From NCBI RefSeq assembly GCF_000004195.4, contig NC_030681.2, positions 1,657,547 through 1,721,546 on the forward strand: DNA of 64,000 bases, in the 5' to 3' direction. The stretch's first letter is position 1. Each line of letters begins with the position of its first letter. The position numbers and the translations under genes were made by a program. The notes below the pieces were generated by a model. The model saw only the letters and a program-made list of their open reading frames with translations, was not told the DNA's origin and searched no databases. The DNA is from Xenopus tropicalis (taxonomy: Eukaryota > Chordata > Amphibia > Anura > Pipidae). This document shows positions 41,030 to 54,245 of the stretch, in pieces.

Positions 41030-41519
41030 TTCTCCCCCCACTTCTACCCCTGTATAATGATCTGCCCCCTATCTATTACCCCTGTGGGGCACAGTAACAC
41101 CGAGGGGCATTCTCCCCCCCACTTCTACCCCTGTATAATGATCTGCCCCCTATCTATTACCCCTGTGGGGCACAGTAACACCGAGGGGCATTCTCCCTCC
41201 CACTTCTACCCCTGTATAATGATCTGCCCCCTATCTATTACCCCTGTGGGGCACAGTAACACCGAGGGGCATTCTCCCCCACACTTCTACCCCTGTATAA
41301 TGATCTGCCCCCTATCTATTACCCCTGTGGGGCACAGTAACACCGAGGGGCATTCTCCCCCCCACTTCTACCCCTGTATAATGATCTGCCCCCTATCTAT
41401 TACCCCTGTGGGGCACAGTAACACCGAGGGGCATTCTCCCTCCCACTTCTACCCCTGTATAATGATCTGCCCCCTATCTATTACCCCTGTGGGGCACAGT
41501 AACACCGAGGGGCATTCTC
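41030..41519. repeat. Minisatellite, 81-bp unit, 6 copies
   Basis: The unit is CACTTCTACCCCTGTATAAT, then GATCTGCCCCCTATCTATTA and TGGGGCACAGTAACACCGAG. The 27-codon period gives one open + frame through the array. Confidence 0.97.
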
Positions 41520-42033
41520 TCCCTGCTAATTGCCTCTTTGCCCCAGTGGGTTCCCTGCCCCAAACAGGTCGCGCAGGATTGGCCGCACACCCACGGGGCC
41601 CCACCCTGGGACACGCGCCACTTGGCTCTAAAGGCTTCGCTCTAATGATTTCGCTTTAACCCCGCGGGGAGAGGAGCCGAGTGCAACCTGATAATGCGCT
41701 AATGGGCCCCACAAGGATTTGGGGGCAGAAATGTAGCTATTTGCCCTGTGCTTTACCCCGGGGGCCCACAAGAGCTGACACTTCTGATACTGTTATACAT
41801 AGAAACATGGGAATTTGTTGCACTTTATCCCCTCACACAGATAATTATGCCTACAATTCCCATGATGCACTGTGATACCTTCATATTCTCTGTAACAGTA
41901 GCACTGCTGCATTGCCCCCCCACCCTATAGGGATATTAGCCCCGCCGGGGGGCACCTCCTCTTGTCAGGGAGCAACTCTGCCCCTTTAGTTACCCCTGTA
42001 AGTATCCAACTGCCTGGGAACCCTACTGTTCTG
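41520..42033. other. Unique spacer
   Basis: Nothing recognised beyond a tail of short frames that continue out of the 81-bp array. Confidence 0.55.
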
Positions 42034-44158
42034 TTCCAGGGGTACCCAGGGCCCAAATAAGCACCCCAAATCCCCCCCTAACTGGCCTTCAGGCTGGGCC
42101 CCCTTAGCCCATAACAAGGTTACAGATATATAGAAACATTGGGGTAACAGTCACCCCGCTATAGTTCCAGGGGTACCCAGGGCACAAATAAGCACTCACC
42201 CCAAATCCCCCCCAACTGGCCTTCAGGCTGGGCCCCCTTAGCCCATAACAAGGTTACAGATATATAGAAACATTGGGGTAACAGTCACCCCGCTATAGTT
42301 CCAGGGGTACCCAGGGCACAAATAAGCACTCACCCCAAATCCCCCCCTAACTGGCCTTCAGGCTGGGCCCCCTTAGCCCATAACAAGGTTACAGATATAT
42401 AGAAACATTGGGGTAACAGTCACCCTGCTATAGTTCCAGGGGTACCCAGGGCACAAATAAGCACCCCAAATCCCCCCCTAACTGGCCTTCAGGCTGGGCC
42501 CCCTTAGCCCATAACAAGGTTACAGATATATAGAAACATTGGGGTAACAGTCACCCCGCTATAGTTCCAGGGGTACCCAGGGCACAAATAAGCACTCACC
42601 CCAAATCCCCCCCTAACTGGCCTTCAGGCTGGGCCCCCTTAGCCCATAACAAGGTTACAGATATATAGAAACATTGGGGTAACAGTCACCCCGCTATAGT
42701 TCCAGGGGTACCCAGGGCACAAGCACTCACCCCAAATCCCCCCCTAACTGGCCTTCAGGCTGGGCCCCCTTAGCCCATAACAAGGTTACAGATATATAGA
42801 AACATTGGGGTAACAGTCACCCCGCTATAGTTCCAGGGGTACCCAGGGCACAAATAAGCACTCACCCCAAATCCCCCCCTAACTGGCCTTCAGGCTGGGC
42901 CCCCTTAGCCCATAACAAGGTTACAGATATATAGAAACATTGGGGTAACAGTCACCCCGCTATAGTTCCTGGGGTACCCAGGGCACAAGCACTCACCCCA
43001 AATCCCCCCCTAACTGGCCTTCAGGCTGGGCCCCCTTAGCCCATAACAAGGTTACAGATATATAGAAACATTGGGGTAACAGTCACCCCGCTATAGTTCC
43101 AGGGGTACCCAGGGCACAAATAAGCACCCCAAATCCCCCCCTAACTGGCCTTCAGGCTGGGCCCCCTTAGCCCATAACAAGGTTACAGATATATAGAAAC
43201 ATTGGGGTAACAGTCACCCCGCTATAGTTCCAGGGGTACCCAGGGCACAAATAAGCACTCACCCCAAATCCCCCCCTAACTGGCCTTCAGGCTGGGCCCC
43301 CTTAGCCCATAACAAGGTTACAGATATATAGAAACATTGGGGTAACAGTCACCCCGCTATAGTTCCAGGGGTACCCAGGGCACAAGCACTCACCCCAAAT
43401 CCCCCCCTAACTGGCCTTCAGGCTGGGCCCCCTTAGCCCATAACAAGGTTACAGATATATAGAAACATTGGGGTAACAGTCACCCCGCTATAGTTCCAGG
43501 GGTACCCAGGGCACAAATAAGCACTCACCCCAAATCCCCCCCTAACTGGCCTTCAGGCTGGGCCCCCTTAGCCCATAACAAGGTTACAGATATATAGAAA
43601 CATTGGGGTAACAGTCACCCCGCTATAGTTCCAGGGGTACCCAGGGCACAAATAAGCACTCACCCCAAATCCCCCCCTAACTGGCCTTCAGGCTGGGCCC
43701 CCTTAGCCCATAACAAGGTTACAGATATATAGAAACATTGGGGTAACAGTCACCCCGCTATAGTTCCAGGGGTACCCAGGGCACAAGCACTCACCCCAAA
43801 TCCCCCCCTAACTGGCCTTCAGGCTGGGCCCCCTTAGCCCATAACAAGGTTACAGATATATAGAAACATTGGGGTAACAGTCACCCCGCTATAGTTCCAG
43901 GGGTACCCAGGGCACAAGCACTCACCCCAAATCCCCCCCTAACTGGCCTTCAGGCTGGGCCCCCTTAGCCCATAACAAGGTTACAGATATATAGAAACAT
44001 TGGGGTAACAGTCACCCCGCTATAGTTCCAGGGGTACCCAGGGCACAAATAAGCACTCACCCCAAATCCCCCCCTAACTGGCCTTCAGGCTGGGCCCCCT
44101 TAGCCCATAACAAGGTTACAGATATATAGAAACATTGGGGTAACAGTCCCCCCGCTAT
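42034..44158. repeat. Minisatellite, 128-135 bp unit, about 16 copies
   Basis: The core is TTCCAGGGGTACCCAGGGCA, AACTGGCCTTCAGGCTGGGC, CCATAACAAGGTTACAGATA and GGGGTAACAGTCACCCCGCT. Copies are nearly identical. Length varies by presence of AATAAGCACTCACC versus shorter forms. Confidence 0.98.
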
Positions 44159-44562
44159 ACAGATGAGTAAGGATATTGGGGGGGTTAATCCCGTTGCCGG
44201 TGCCAGAACATTCCGGGCTGGGGATGAAGGTCCCGTTATCGGGGATTTGGATACAGTTCTGCGCGAGACCTTGGGAAAGTCCTGAAGCTCCGAATCCGAG
44301 AGACTCGAGTGCCAGGTCAGACTTTGGGCCAAACTGACACCCCCACATTTGTCTGGGGACCCAACAACCCCCCCCTGACTGCAGCTGCACGTACTGGACG
44401 GGTCGGCCGCTCACTGGGGTCCATTTTAAACCCAGAATTCTTAGAAATGATCTATAGGTTGTGATGCCCCCTAAGGAACTTACCCCCAGCCCCGCCCCGA
44501 GCCCCGCCCCTCTGCATTGGATAACAGGAGCTATTTACTAACATGCCCTGGCCACTCCCGCA
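44159..44562. other. Unique spacer
   Basis: Unique GC-rich sequence between two arrays. No gene recognised. Confidence 0.55.
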
Positions 44563-45757
44563 AGTCCTACAGGTAAGTGACAGCGAGTCCAGCAGGTAAG
44601 TGACAGCGAGTCCTACAGGTAAGTGACAGCGAGTCCTACAGGTAAGTGACAGCGAGTCCTACAGGTAAGTGACAGCGAGTCCTACAGGTAAGTGACAGCG
44701 AGTCCTACAGGTAAGTGACAGCGAATCCTACAGGTAAGTGACAGAGAGTCCTACAGGTAAGTGACAGCGAGTCCTACAGGTAAGTGACAGCGAGTCCTAC
44801 AGGTAAGTGACAGCGAGTCCTACAGGTAAGTGACAGCGAGTCCTACAGGTAAGTGACAGCGAATCCTACAGGTAAGTGACAGCGAGTCCTACAGGTAAGT
44901 GACAGCGAGTCCTACAGGTAAGTGACAGCGAGTCCTACAGGTAAGTGACAGCGAATCCTACAGGTAAGTGACAGCGAGTCCTACAGGTAAGTGACAGCGA
45001 ATCCTACAGGTAAGTGACAGAGAGTCCTACAGGTAAGTGACAGCGAGTCCTACAGGTAAGTGACAGCGAGTCCTACAGGTAAGTGACAGCGAGTCCTACA
45101 GGTAAGTGACAGCGAGTCCTACAGGTAAGTGACAGCGAGTCCTACAGGTAAGTGACAGCGAGTCCTGCAGGTAAGTGACAGCGAGTCCTACAGGTAAGTG
45201 ACAGCGAGTCCTACAGGTAAGTGACAGCGAGTCCTACAGGTAAGTGACAGCGAATCCTACAGGTAAGTGACAGCGAGTCCTACAGGTAAGTGACAGCGAG
45301 TCCTACAGGTAAGTGACAGCGAGTCCTGCAGGTAAGTGACAGCGAGTCCTGCAGGTAAGTGACAGCGAGTCCTGCAGGTAAGTGACAGCGAGTCCTGCAG
45401 GTAAGTGACAGCGAGTCCTACAGGTAAGTGACAGCGAGTCCTACAGGTAAGTGACAGCGAGTCCTACAGGTAAGTGACAGCGAGTCCTGCAGGTAAGTGA
45501 CAGCGAGTCCTACAGGTAAGTGACAGCGAGTCCTACAGGTAAGTGACAGCGAGTCCTACAGGTAAGTGACAGCGAGTCCTGCAGGTGACAGCGAGTCCTG
45601 CAGGTAAGTGACAGCGAGTCCTACAGGTAAGTGACAGCGAGTCCTACAGGTAAGTGACAGCGAGTCCTACAGGTAAGTGACAGCGAGTCCTACAGGTAAG
45701 TGACAGTGAGTCCTGCAGGTAAGTGACAGCGAGTCCTACAGGTAAGTGACAGTGAGC
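44563..45757 (+). repeat. Minisatellite, 23-bp unit, about 51 copies, each with a consensus 5' splice site
   Basis: The unit is CCTACAGGTAAGTGACAGCG plus AGT. On the + strand each copy contains CAGGTAAGT, the ideal U1 snRNA-pairing 5' splice site, directly preceded by TCCTACAG, which resembles the end of a 3' splice site. Variants are CTGCAGG, GAATCC and GAGAGTCC. One copy near 45590 lacks the GTAAGT half. Confidence 0.98.
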
Positions 45758-45980
45758 GCTGTCTCAGGGTGAGGCGATGAGGAATGTGGCACAAAGAGAC
45801 AGATTCTCCTTGTGGTTCCTGGTCTGCCCCCCCCCAACCACGATTATACCCTGCGGCCCGAACAGACCAACCGCCTCCCAGAAGGGACATTTTGTGTGGC
45901 CCCGAGACAGTCAAATTGGTGTCATTCTCAACCTCTGGCGTCTCCTGTCCCTGCAGTCTCCTTATAGGCGCTCTCATCTA
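45758..45980. other. Unique spacer
   Basis: Short unique stretch between two arrays. Short frames on both strands are not supported as coding. Confidence 0.5.
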
Positions 45981-46698
45981 TTCCTGTAACTGAGAGCGGG
46001 GCAGGCAGTAACCCTTCCAACCCCTTCCCCTGTCTCTGCCCCTATATATTAGGTACCTACCTAGTGCTACCAACCCCTATTTCTGTAGGGAAATGAGAGC
46101 AGGGCAGGCAGTAACCCTTCCAACACTTTCCCCTGTCTCTGCCCCTATATATTAGGTACCTACCTAGTGCTACCAACCCCTATTTCTGTAGGGAAATGAG
46201 AGCAGGGCAGGCAGTAACCCTTCCAACACTTTCCCCTGTCTCTGCCCCTATATATTAGGTACCTACCTAGTGCTACCAACCCCTATTTCTGTAGGGAAAT
46301 GAGAGCAGGGCAGGCAGTAACCCTTCCAACACTTTCCCCTGTCTCTGCCCCTATATATTAGGTACCTACCTAGTGCTACCAACCCCTATTTCTGTAGGGA
46401 AATGAGAGCAGGGCAGGCAGTAACCCTTCCAACCCCTTCCCCTGTCTCTGCCCCTATATATTAGGTACCTACCTAGTGCTACCAACCCCTATTTCTGTAG
46501 GGAAATGAGAGCAGAGCAGGCAGTAACCCTTCCAACACTTTCCCCTGTCTCTGCCCCTATATATTAGGTACCTACCTAGTGCTACCAACCCCTATTTCTG
46601 TAGGGAAATGAGAGCAGGGCAGGCAGTAACCCTTCCAACACTTTCCCCTGTCTCTGCCCCTATATATTAGGTACCTACCTAGTGCTACCAACCCCTAT
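45981..46698. repeat. Minisatellite, 103-bp unit, 7 copies
   Basis: The core is AGGCAGTAACCCTTCCAACA, CTGCCCCTATATATTAGGTA and CCTAGTGCTACCAACCCCTA, then TTTCTGTAGGGAAATGAGAG. Confidence 0.97.
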
Positions 46699-46961
46699 AT
46701 ATCGCTGGGTAAGGAGACGTCTCACCTACAGTGAGTGCAATAATTACTGACCAATCAGCAGGAAGTGAATGTTTCCCTCATTATCTTCCCTTTCCTGCTA
46801 ATAATTATGGGATAATGAGAAACCAGGGACAGGAACATTTCCCCTTTCATACAGGAGGTTCTTATCTCTGAACACTCTGACCCGGTCCCTCTGGGGATTT
46901 GGGCCAGAGCAGAACCAAATCCCCAGAGAAGCAGTGATTTCTTATTAACTGTTTGTTGAGC
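46699..46961. other. Unique AT-rich island between arrays
   Basis: Contains TAATTACTGACCAATCAGCA, CAGGAAGTGAATG, CATTATCTTCCC, GGGATAATGAG and CTTATCTC. These resemble CCAAT, ETS and GATA sites. Candidate regulatory island, inferred from motifs only. Confidence 0.3.
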
Positions 46962-49900
46962 AACTCAGGTGGGCACAGAGCTCTGGTTGGATAAACTCAG
47001 GTGGGCACCGAGCTCTGGTTGGATAAACTCAGGTGGGCGCTGAGCTCTGGTTGGATAAACTCAGGTGGGCACCGAGCTCTGGTTGGATAAACTCAGGTGG
47101 GCACCGAGCTCTGGTGGGATAAACTCAGGTGAGCACCAAGCTCTGGTTTGATAAACTCAGGGGGGCACCAAGCTCTGGTTGGATAAACTCAGGTGGGCAC
47201 CAAGCTCTGGTTTGATAAACTCAGGGGGGCACCAAGCTCTGGTTGGATAAACTCAGGTGGGCACCAAGCTCTGGTTTGATAAACTCAGGGGGGCACCAAG
47301 CTCTGGTTGGATAAACTCAGGTGGGCACCGAGCTCTGGTTGGATAAACTCAGGTGGGCACCGAGCTCTGGTGGGATAAACTCAGGTGAGCACCAAGCTCT
47401 GGTTTGATAAACTCAGGTGGGCACCGAGCTCTGGTGGGATAAACTCAGGTGAGCACCAAGCTCTGGTTGGATAAACTCAGGTGGGCACCGAGCTCTGGTG
47501 GGATAAACTCAGGGGAGCACCAAGCTCCGGTTTGATAAACTCAGGGGGGCACCAAGCTCTGGTTGGATAAACTTAGGTGGGCACCAAGTTCTGGTTGGAT
47601 AAACTCAGGTGGGCACCGAGCTCTGGTTGGATAAACTCAGGTGGGCACCGAGCTCTGGTTGGATAAACTCAGGTGGGCACCGAGCTCTGGTAGGAAAAAC
47701 TCAGGTGGGCACCGAGCTCTGGTTGGATAAACTCAGGTGGGCACCGAGCTCTGGTTGGATAAACTCAGGTGGGCACCAAGCTCTGGTTGGATAAACTCAG
47801 GTGGGCACCGAGCTCTGGTGGGATAAACTCAGGTGAGCACCAAGCTCTGGTTTGATAAACTCAGGGGGGCACCAAGCTCTGGTTGGATAAACTCAGGTGG
47901 GCACCAAGTTCTGGTTGGATAAACTCAGGTGGGCACCGAGCTCTGGTTGGATAAACTCAGGTGGGCACCGAGCTCTGGTTGGATAAACTCAGGTGAGCCC
48001 CGAGCTCTGGTTTGATAAACTCAGGGGGGCACCAAGCTCTGGTTGGATAAACTCAGGTGGGCACCGAGCTCTGGTTGGATAAACTCAGGTGGGCACCAAG
48101 CTCTGGTTGGATAAACTCAGGTGAGCCCCAAGCTCTGGTTTGATAAACTCAGGGGGGCACCAAGCTCTGGTTGGATAAACTCAGGGGGGCACCAAGCTCT
48201 GGTTGGATAAACTCAGGTGGGCACCGAGCTCTGGTGGGATAAACTCAGGTAGGCACCGAGCTCTGGTGGGATAAACTCAGGTGAGCACCAAGCTCTGGTT
48301 TGATAAACTCAGGGGGGCACCAAGCTCTGGTTGGATAAACTCAGGGGGGCACCAAGCTCTGGTGGGATAAACTCAGGTGAGCACCGAGCTCTTGTGGGAT
48401 AAACTCAGGTGGGCACCGAGCTCTGGTGGGATAAACTCAGGTGAGCACCAAGCTCTGGTTTGATAAACTCAGGGGGGCACCAAGCTCTGGTTGGATAAAC
48501 TCAGGTGGGCACCAAGTTCTGGTTGGATAAACTCAGGTGGGCACCGAGCTCTGGTTGTATAAACTCAGGTTGGCACCGAGCTCTGGTTGGATAAACTAAG
48601 TTGGGCACCGAGCTCTGGTTGGATAAACTCAGGTGGGCACCAAGCTGTGGTTGGATAAACTCAGGTGGGCACCGAGCTCTGGTAGGATAAACTCAGGTGG
48701 GCACCGAGCTCTGGTTGGATAAACTCAGGTGGGCACCGAGCTCTGGTTGGATAAACTCAGGTGGGCACCGAGCTCTGGTGGGATAAACTCAGGTGAGCAC
48801 CAAGCTCTGGTTTGATAAACTCAGGGGGGCACCAAGCTCTGGTTGGATAAACTCAGGTGGGCACCAAGCTCTGGTTTGATAAACTCAGGGGGGCACCAAG
48901 CTCTGGTTGGATAAACTCAGGTGGGCACCAAGCTCTGGTTTGATAAACTCAGGGGGGCACCAAGCTCTGGTTGGATAAACTCAGGTGGGCACCGAGCTCT
49001 GGTTGGATAAACTCAGGTGGGCACCGAGCTCTGGTGGGATAAACTCAGGTGAGCACCAAGCTCTGGTTTGATAAACTCAGGTGGGCACCGAGCTCTGGTG
49101 GGATAAACTCAGGTGAGCACCAAGCTCTGGTTGGATAAACTCAGGTGGGCACCAAGCTCTGGTTGGATAAACTCAGGTGGGCACCGAGCTCTGGTTGGAT
49201 AAACTCAGGTGAGCACCAAGCTCTGGTTGGATAAACTCAGGTGGGCACCAAGCTCTGGTTGGATAAACTCAGGTGGGCACCGAGCTCTGGTGGGATAAAC
49301 TCAGGGGAGCACCAAGCTCTGGTTTGATAAACTCAGGGGGGCACCAAGCTCTGGTTGGATAAACTTAGGTGGGCACCAAGTTCTGGTTGGATAAACTCAG
49401 GTGGGCACCGAGCTCTGGTTGGATAAACTCAGGTGGGCACCGAGCTCTGGTTGGATAAACTCAGGTGGGCACCGAGCTCTGGTAGGAAAAACTCAGGTGG
49501 GCACGAGCTCTGGTTGGATAAACTCAGGTGGGCACCGAGCTCTGGTTGGATAAACTCAGGTGGGCACCAAGCTCTGGTTGGATAAACTCAGGTGGGCACC
49601 GAGCTCTGGTGGGATAAACTCAGGTGAGCACCAAGCTCTGGTTTGATAAACTCAGGGGGGCACCAAGCTCTGGTTGGATAAACTCAGGTGGGCACCAAGT
49701 TCTGGTTGGATAAACTCAGGTGGGCACCGAGCTCTGGTTGGATAAACTCAGGTGGGCACCGAGCTCTGGTTGGATAAACTCAGGTGAGCCCCAAGCTCTG
49801 GTTTGATAAACTCAGGGGGGCACCAAGCTCTGGTTGGATAAACTCAGGTGGGCACCGAGCTCTGGTTGGATAAACTCAGGTGGGCACCAAGCTCTGGTTG

Positions 49901-52900
49901 GATAAACTCAGGTGAGCCCCAAGCTCTGGTTTGATAAACTCAGGGGGGCACCAAGCTCTGGTTGGATAAACTCAGGGGGGCACCAAGCTCTGGTTGGATA
50001 AACTCAGGTGGGCACCGAGCTCTGGTGGGATAAACTCAGGTAGGCACCGAGCTCTGGTGGGATAAACTCAGGTGAGCACCAAGCTCTGGTTTGATAAACT
50101 CAGGGGGGCACCAAGCTCTGGTTGGATAAACTCAGGGGGGCACCAAGCTCTGGTGGGATAAACTCAGGTGAGCACCGAGCTCTTGTGGGATAAACTCAGG
50201 TGGGCACCGAGCTCTGGTGGGATAAACTCAGGTGAGCACCAAGCTCTGGTTTGATAAACTCAGGGGGGCACCAAGCTCTGGTTGGATAAACTCAGGTGGG
50301 CACCAAGTTCTGGTTGGATAAACTCAGGTGGGCACCGAGCTCTGGTTGTATAAACTCAGGTTGGCACCGAGCTCTGGTTGGATAAACTAAGTTGGGCACC
50401 GAGCTCTGGTTGGATAAACTCAGGTGGGCACCAAGCTGTGGTTGGATAAACTCAGGTGGGCACCGAGCTCTGGTAGGAAAAACTCAGGTGGGCACCGAGC
50501 TCTGGTTGGATAAACTCAGGTGGGCACCAAGCTCTGGTTGGATAAACTCAGGTGGGCACCGAGCTCTGGTTGGATAAACTCAGGTGGGCACCAAGATCTG
50601 GTTGGATAAACTCAGGTGAGCCCCAAGCTCTGGTTGGGTAAACTCAGGGGGGCACCAAGCTCTGGTTGGATAAACTCAGGGGGGCTCCAAGCTCTGGTTG
50701 GATAAACTCAGGTGGTAAACTCAGGTGGGCACCAAGCTCTGGTTGGATAAACTCAGGGGGGCACCAAGCTCCGGTTGGATAAACTCAGGTGGGCACCGAG
50801 CTCTGGTTGGATAAACTCAGGTGAGCACCGAGCTCTGGTTGGATAAACTCAGGTGGGCACCGAGCTCTGGTTGGATAAACTCAGGTGGGCACCGAGCTCT
50901 GGTTTGATAAACTCAGGTGGGCACTGAGCTCTGGTTGGATAAACTCAGGTTGGCACCGAGCTCTGGTTGGATAAACTCAGGTGAGCACCAAGCTCTGGTT
51001 GGATAAACTCAGGTGGGCACAGAGCTCTGGTTGGATAAACTCAAGTGTGCACCGAGCTCTGGTTGGATAAACTCAGTTGGGCACCAAGGTCTGGTTGGAT
51101 AAACTTAATTGGGCACCAAGCTCTTGTTGGATAAACTCAGGTGAGCCCCAAGCTCTGGTTGGATAAACTCAGGTGGGCACTGAGCTCTGGTTGGATAAAC
51201 TCAGGTGGGCACCGAGCTCTGGTTGGATAAACTCAGGTGGGCACTGAGCTCTGGTTGGATAAACTCAGGTGGGCACCAAGCTCTGGTTGGATAAACTCAG
51301 GTGGGCACCGAGCTCTGGTTGGATAAACTCAGGTGGGCACCGAGCTCTGGTTGGATAAACTCAGGTGGGCACCGAGCTCTGGTGGGATAAACTCAGGTGG
51401 GCACCGAGCTCTGGTTGTATAAACTCAGGTGGGTACCGAGCTCTGGTGGGATAAACTCAGGTAGGCACCGAGCTCTGGTTGGATAAACTCAGGTGGGCAC
51501 CGAGCTCTGGTTGGATAAACTCAGGTGGGCACCGAGCTCCGGTTGGATAAACTCAGGTGAGCACCGAGCTCTGGTTGGATAAACTCAGGTGGGCACCGAG
51601 CTCTGGTTGGATAAACTCAGGTGGGCACCGAGCTCTGGTTTGATAAACTCAGGTGGGCACTGAGCTCTGGTTGGATAAACTCAGGTTGGCACCGAGCTCT
51701 GGTTGGATAAACTCAGGTGAGCACCAAGCTCTGGTTGGATAAACTCAGGTGGGCACAGAGCTCTGGTTGGATAAACTCAAGTGTGCACCGAGCTCTGGTT
51801 GGATAAACTCAGTTGGGCACCAAGGTCTGGTTGGATAAACTTAATTGGGCACCAAGCTCTTGTTGGATAAACTCAGGTGAGCCCCAAGCTCTGGTTGGAT
51901 AAACTCAGGTGGGCACTGAGCTCTGGTTGGATAAACTCAGGTGGGCACCGAGCTCTGGTTGGATAAACTCAGGTGGGCACCGAGCTCTGGTTGGATAAAC
52001 TCAGGTGGGCACCAAGCTCTGGTTGGATAAACTCAGGTGGGCACCGAGCTCTGGTTGGATAAACTCAGGTGGGCACCAAGCTCTGGTGGGATAAACTCAG
52101 GTTGGCACCGAGCTCTGGTTGTATAAACTCAGGTGGGTACCGAGCTCTGGTGGGATAAACTCAGGTAGGCACTGAGCTCTGGTTGGATAAACTCAGGTGG
52201 GCACCGAGCTCTGGTTGGATAAACTCAGGTGGGCACCGAGCTCTGGTTGGATAAACTCAGGTGGGCACCGAGCTCTGGTTGGATAAACTCAGTTGGGCAC
52301 CGAGCTCTGGTTGGATAAACTCAGGTGAGCCCCAAGCTCTGGTTGGGTAAACTCAGAGGGGCACCAAGCTGTGGTTGGATAAACTCAGGGGGGCTCCAAG
52401 CCCTGGTTGGATAAACTCAGGTGGTAAACTCAGGTGGGCACCAAGCTCTGGTTGGATAAACTCAGGTGGGCACCGAGCTCTGGTTGGATAAACTCAAGTG
52501 TGCCCCAAGCTCTGGTTGGATAAACTCAGTTGGGCACCAAGCTCTGGTTGGATAAACTTAATTGGGCACCAAGCTCTTGTTGGATAAACTCAGGTGAGCC
52601 CCAAGCTCTGGTTGGATAAACTCAGGTGGGCACCGAGCTCTGGTTGGATAAACTCAGGTGGGCACCGAGCTCTGGTTTGATAAACTCAGGTGGGCACTGA
52701 GCTCTGGTTGGATAAACTCAGGTTGGCACCGAGCTCTGGTTGGATAAACTCAGGTGGGCACCGAGCTCTGGTTGGATAAACTCAGGTGGACACCGAGCTC
52801 TGGTTGGATAAACTCAGGTGGACACCGAGCTCTGGTTGGATAAACTCAGGTGGGCACCGAGCTCTGGTTGGATAAACTCAGTTGGGCACCAAGCTCTGGT

Positions 52901-53391
52901 TGGATAAACTCAGGTGAGCCCCAAGCTCTGGTTGGGTAAACTCAGAGGGGCACCAAGCTCTGGTTGGATAAACTCAGGGGGGCTCCAAGCTCTGGTTGGA
53001 TAAACTCAGGTGGGCACCAAGCTCTGGTTGGATAAACTCAGGTGGGCACCGAGCTCTGGTTGGATAAACTCAAGTGTGCCCCAAGCTCTGGTTGGATAAA
53101 CTCAGTTGGGCACCAAGCTCTGGTTGGATAAACTTAATTGGGCACCAAGCTCTTGTTGGATAAACTCAGGTGAGCCCCAAGCTCTGGTTGGATAAACTCA
53201 GGTGGGCACCGAGCTCTGGTTGGATAAACTCAGGTGGGCACCGAGCTCTGGTTGGATAAACTCAGGTGGGCACCGAGCTCTGGTGGGATAAACTCAGGTG
53301 GGCACTGAGCTCTGGTTGGATAAACTCAGGTGGGCACCAAGCTCTGGTTGGGTAAACTCAGGTGGGCACCGAGCTCTGGTTGGATAAACTC
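46962..53391. repeat. Large minisatellite, 32-bp unit, about 201 copies, with higher-order repeats
   Basis: The unit is GATAAACTCAGGTGGGCACC plus GAGCTCTGGTTG. Rare variants recur at fixed offsets: AAACTTAGGTGGG at about 47570 and 49362 (1792 bp, 56 units) and the GTTGTATAAACTC variant at 48554 and 50345 (1791 bp). The AAGTGTGC variant recurs near 51041, 51777, 52494 and 53070. So blocks of tens of units were duplicated in tandem. Confidence 0.98.
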
Positions 53392-54245
53392 ATGGTTGGA
53401 GCCCAAACACTTCCTTGACCTTCCCCAGAGCTCAGTGTTGGGGCAGAGGGTCCCGCTCGATTCCCTGTCAGACATGAGGGGAGCAGGGAGTTAATGGCTT
53501 CGCTGGTTTCGGCCGTTCCATCCAGTCGGCCGGGTCATTCTCCTTCCTGTGTTTGCTTTTAATAATTGGAATAAAAACACTGTTATTGCTCCAATAAATC
53601 AGCCGTATTTATGTGACTGTCAGCAGATTGTGTGGGGGGAGCGGCACTCGTTACTGGTGGGAGGGGAGTCATTAGGCCAGAGAAATCTCATTACACGGAG
53701 CAGCCAATGGCAGCCAAGCCCACACAGGCGGCCAGACTGGGGCGGAGTGGGGTCCTTACAGTCTGTGGGGCAGAAAGGGTTTGTGAGTCACTGACTGAAC
53801 AGATTCTTGGTGCAAAGTGCAAATATAGGTGCAAAGTGCAAATATAGGTGCAAAGCGCCGGGTTCTGGAAGCTCCAAGTCTTTCTGCTGCCGAATGTGGT
53901 TCGGTGCCGGCGGCAGACACAGAGCAGAGAAAGGAAAGAGATTTCAGCAGATACAGAAGCTCCATAGACTTCTATAGACTTCTATGTGCCCCGTCTGCTG
54001 CCCCCCAGGCTCCTGATACCCAGCGGCTCTGCCCGCAGCTCCTCACTCTGGGCAATGACTAACGACATCCATCTCAATGCTACTTCCCCTTTAAATTAGT
54101 TTTCATAAATAAACATGTTTCATGTAGCATCCGTGTGCATTTGCTATTGTATGTGGGTGCCAACATGCCACCCAGGGGCACCAGCGCCAGGCTGGAGGGA
54201 GGAGCCAACTCTTACTGGTTGCTCCCCTTACTACCGCCTTAATCT
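53392..54245. other. Unique sequence between arrays
   Basis: About 850 bp with AT-rich parts (TTTTAATAATTGGAATAAAA, TTTTCATAAATAAACATG) and a 20-bp duplication (GGTGCAAAGTGCAAATATA near 53810-53848). No coding exon supported. Confidence 0.55.
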
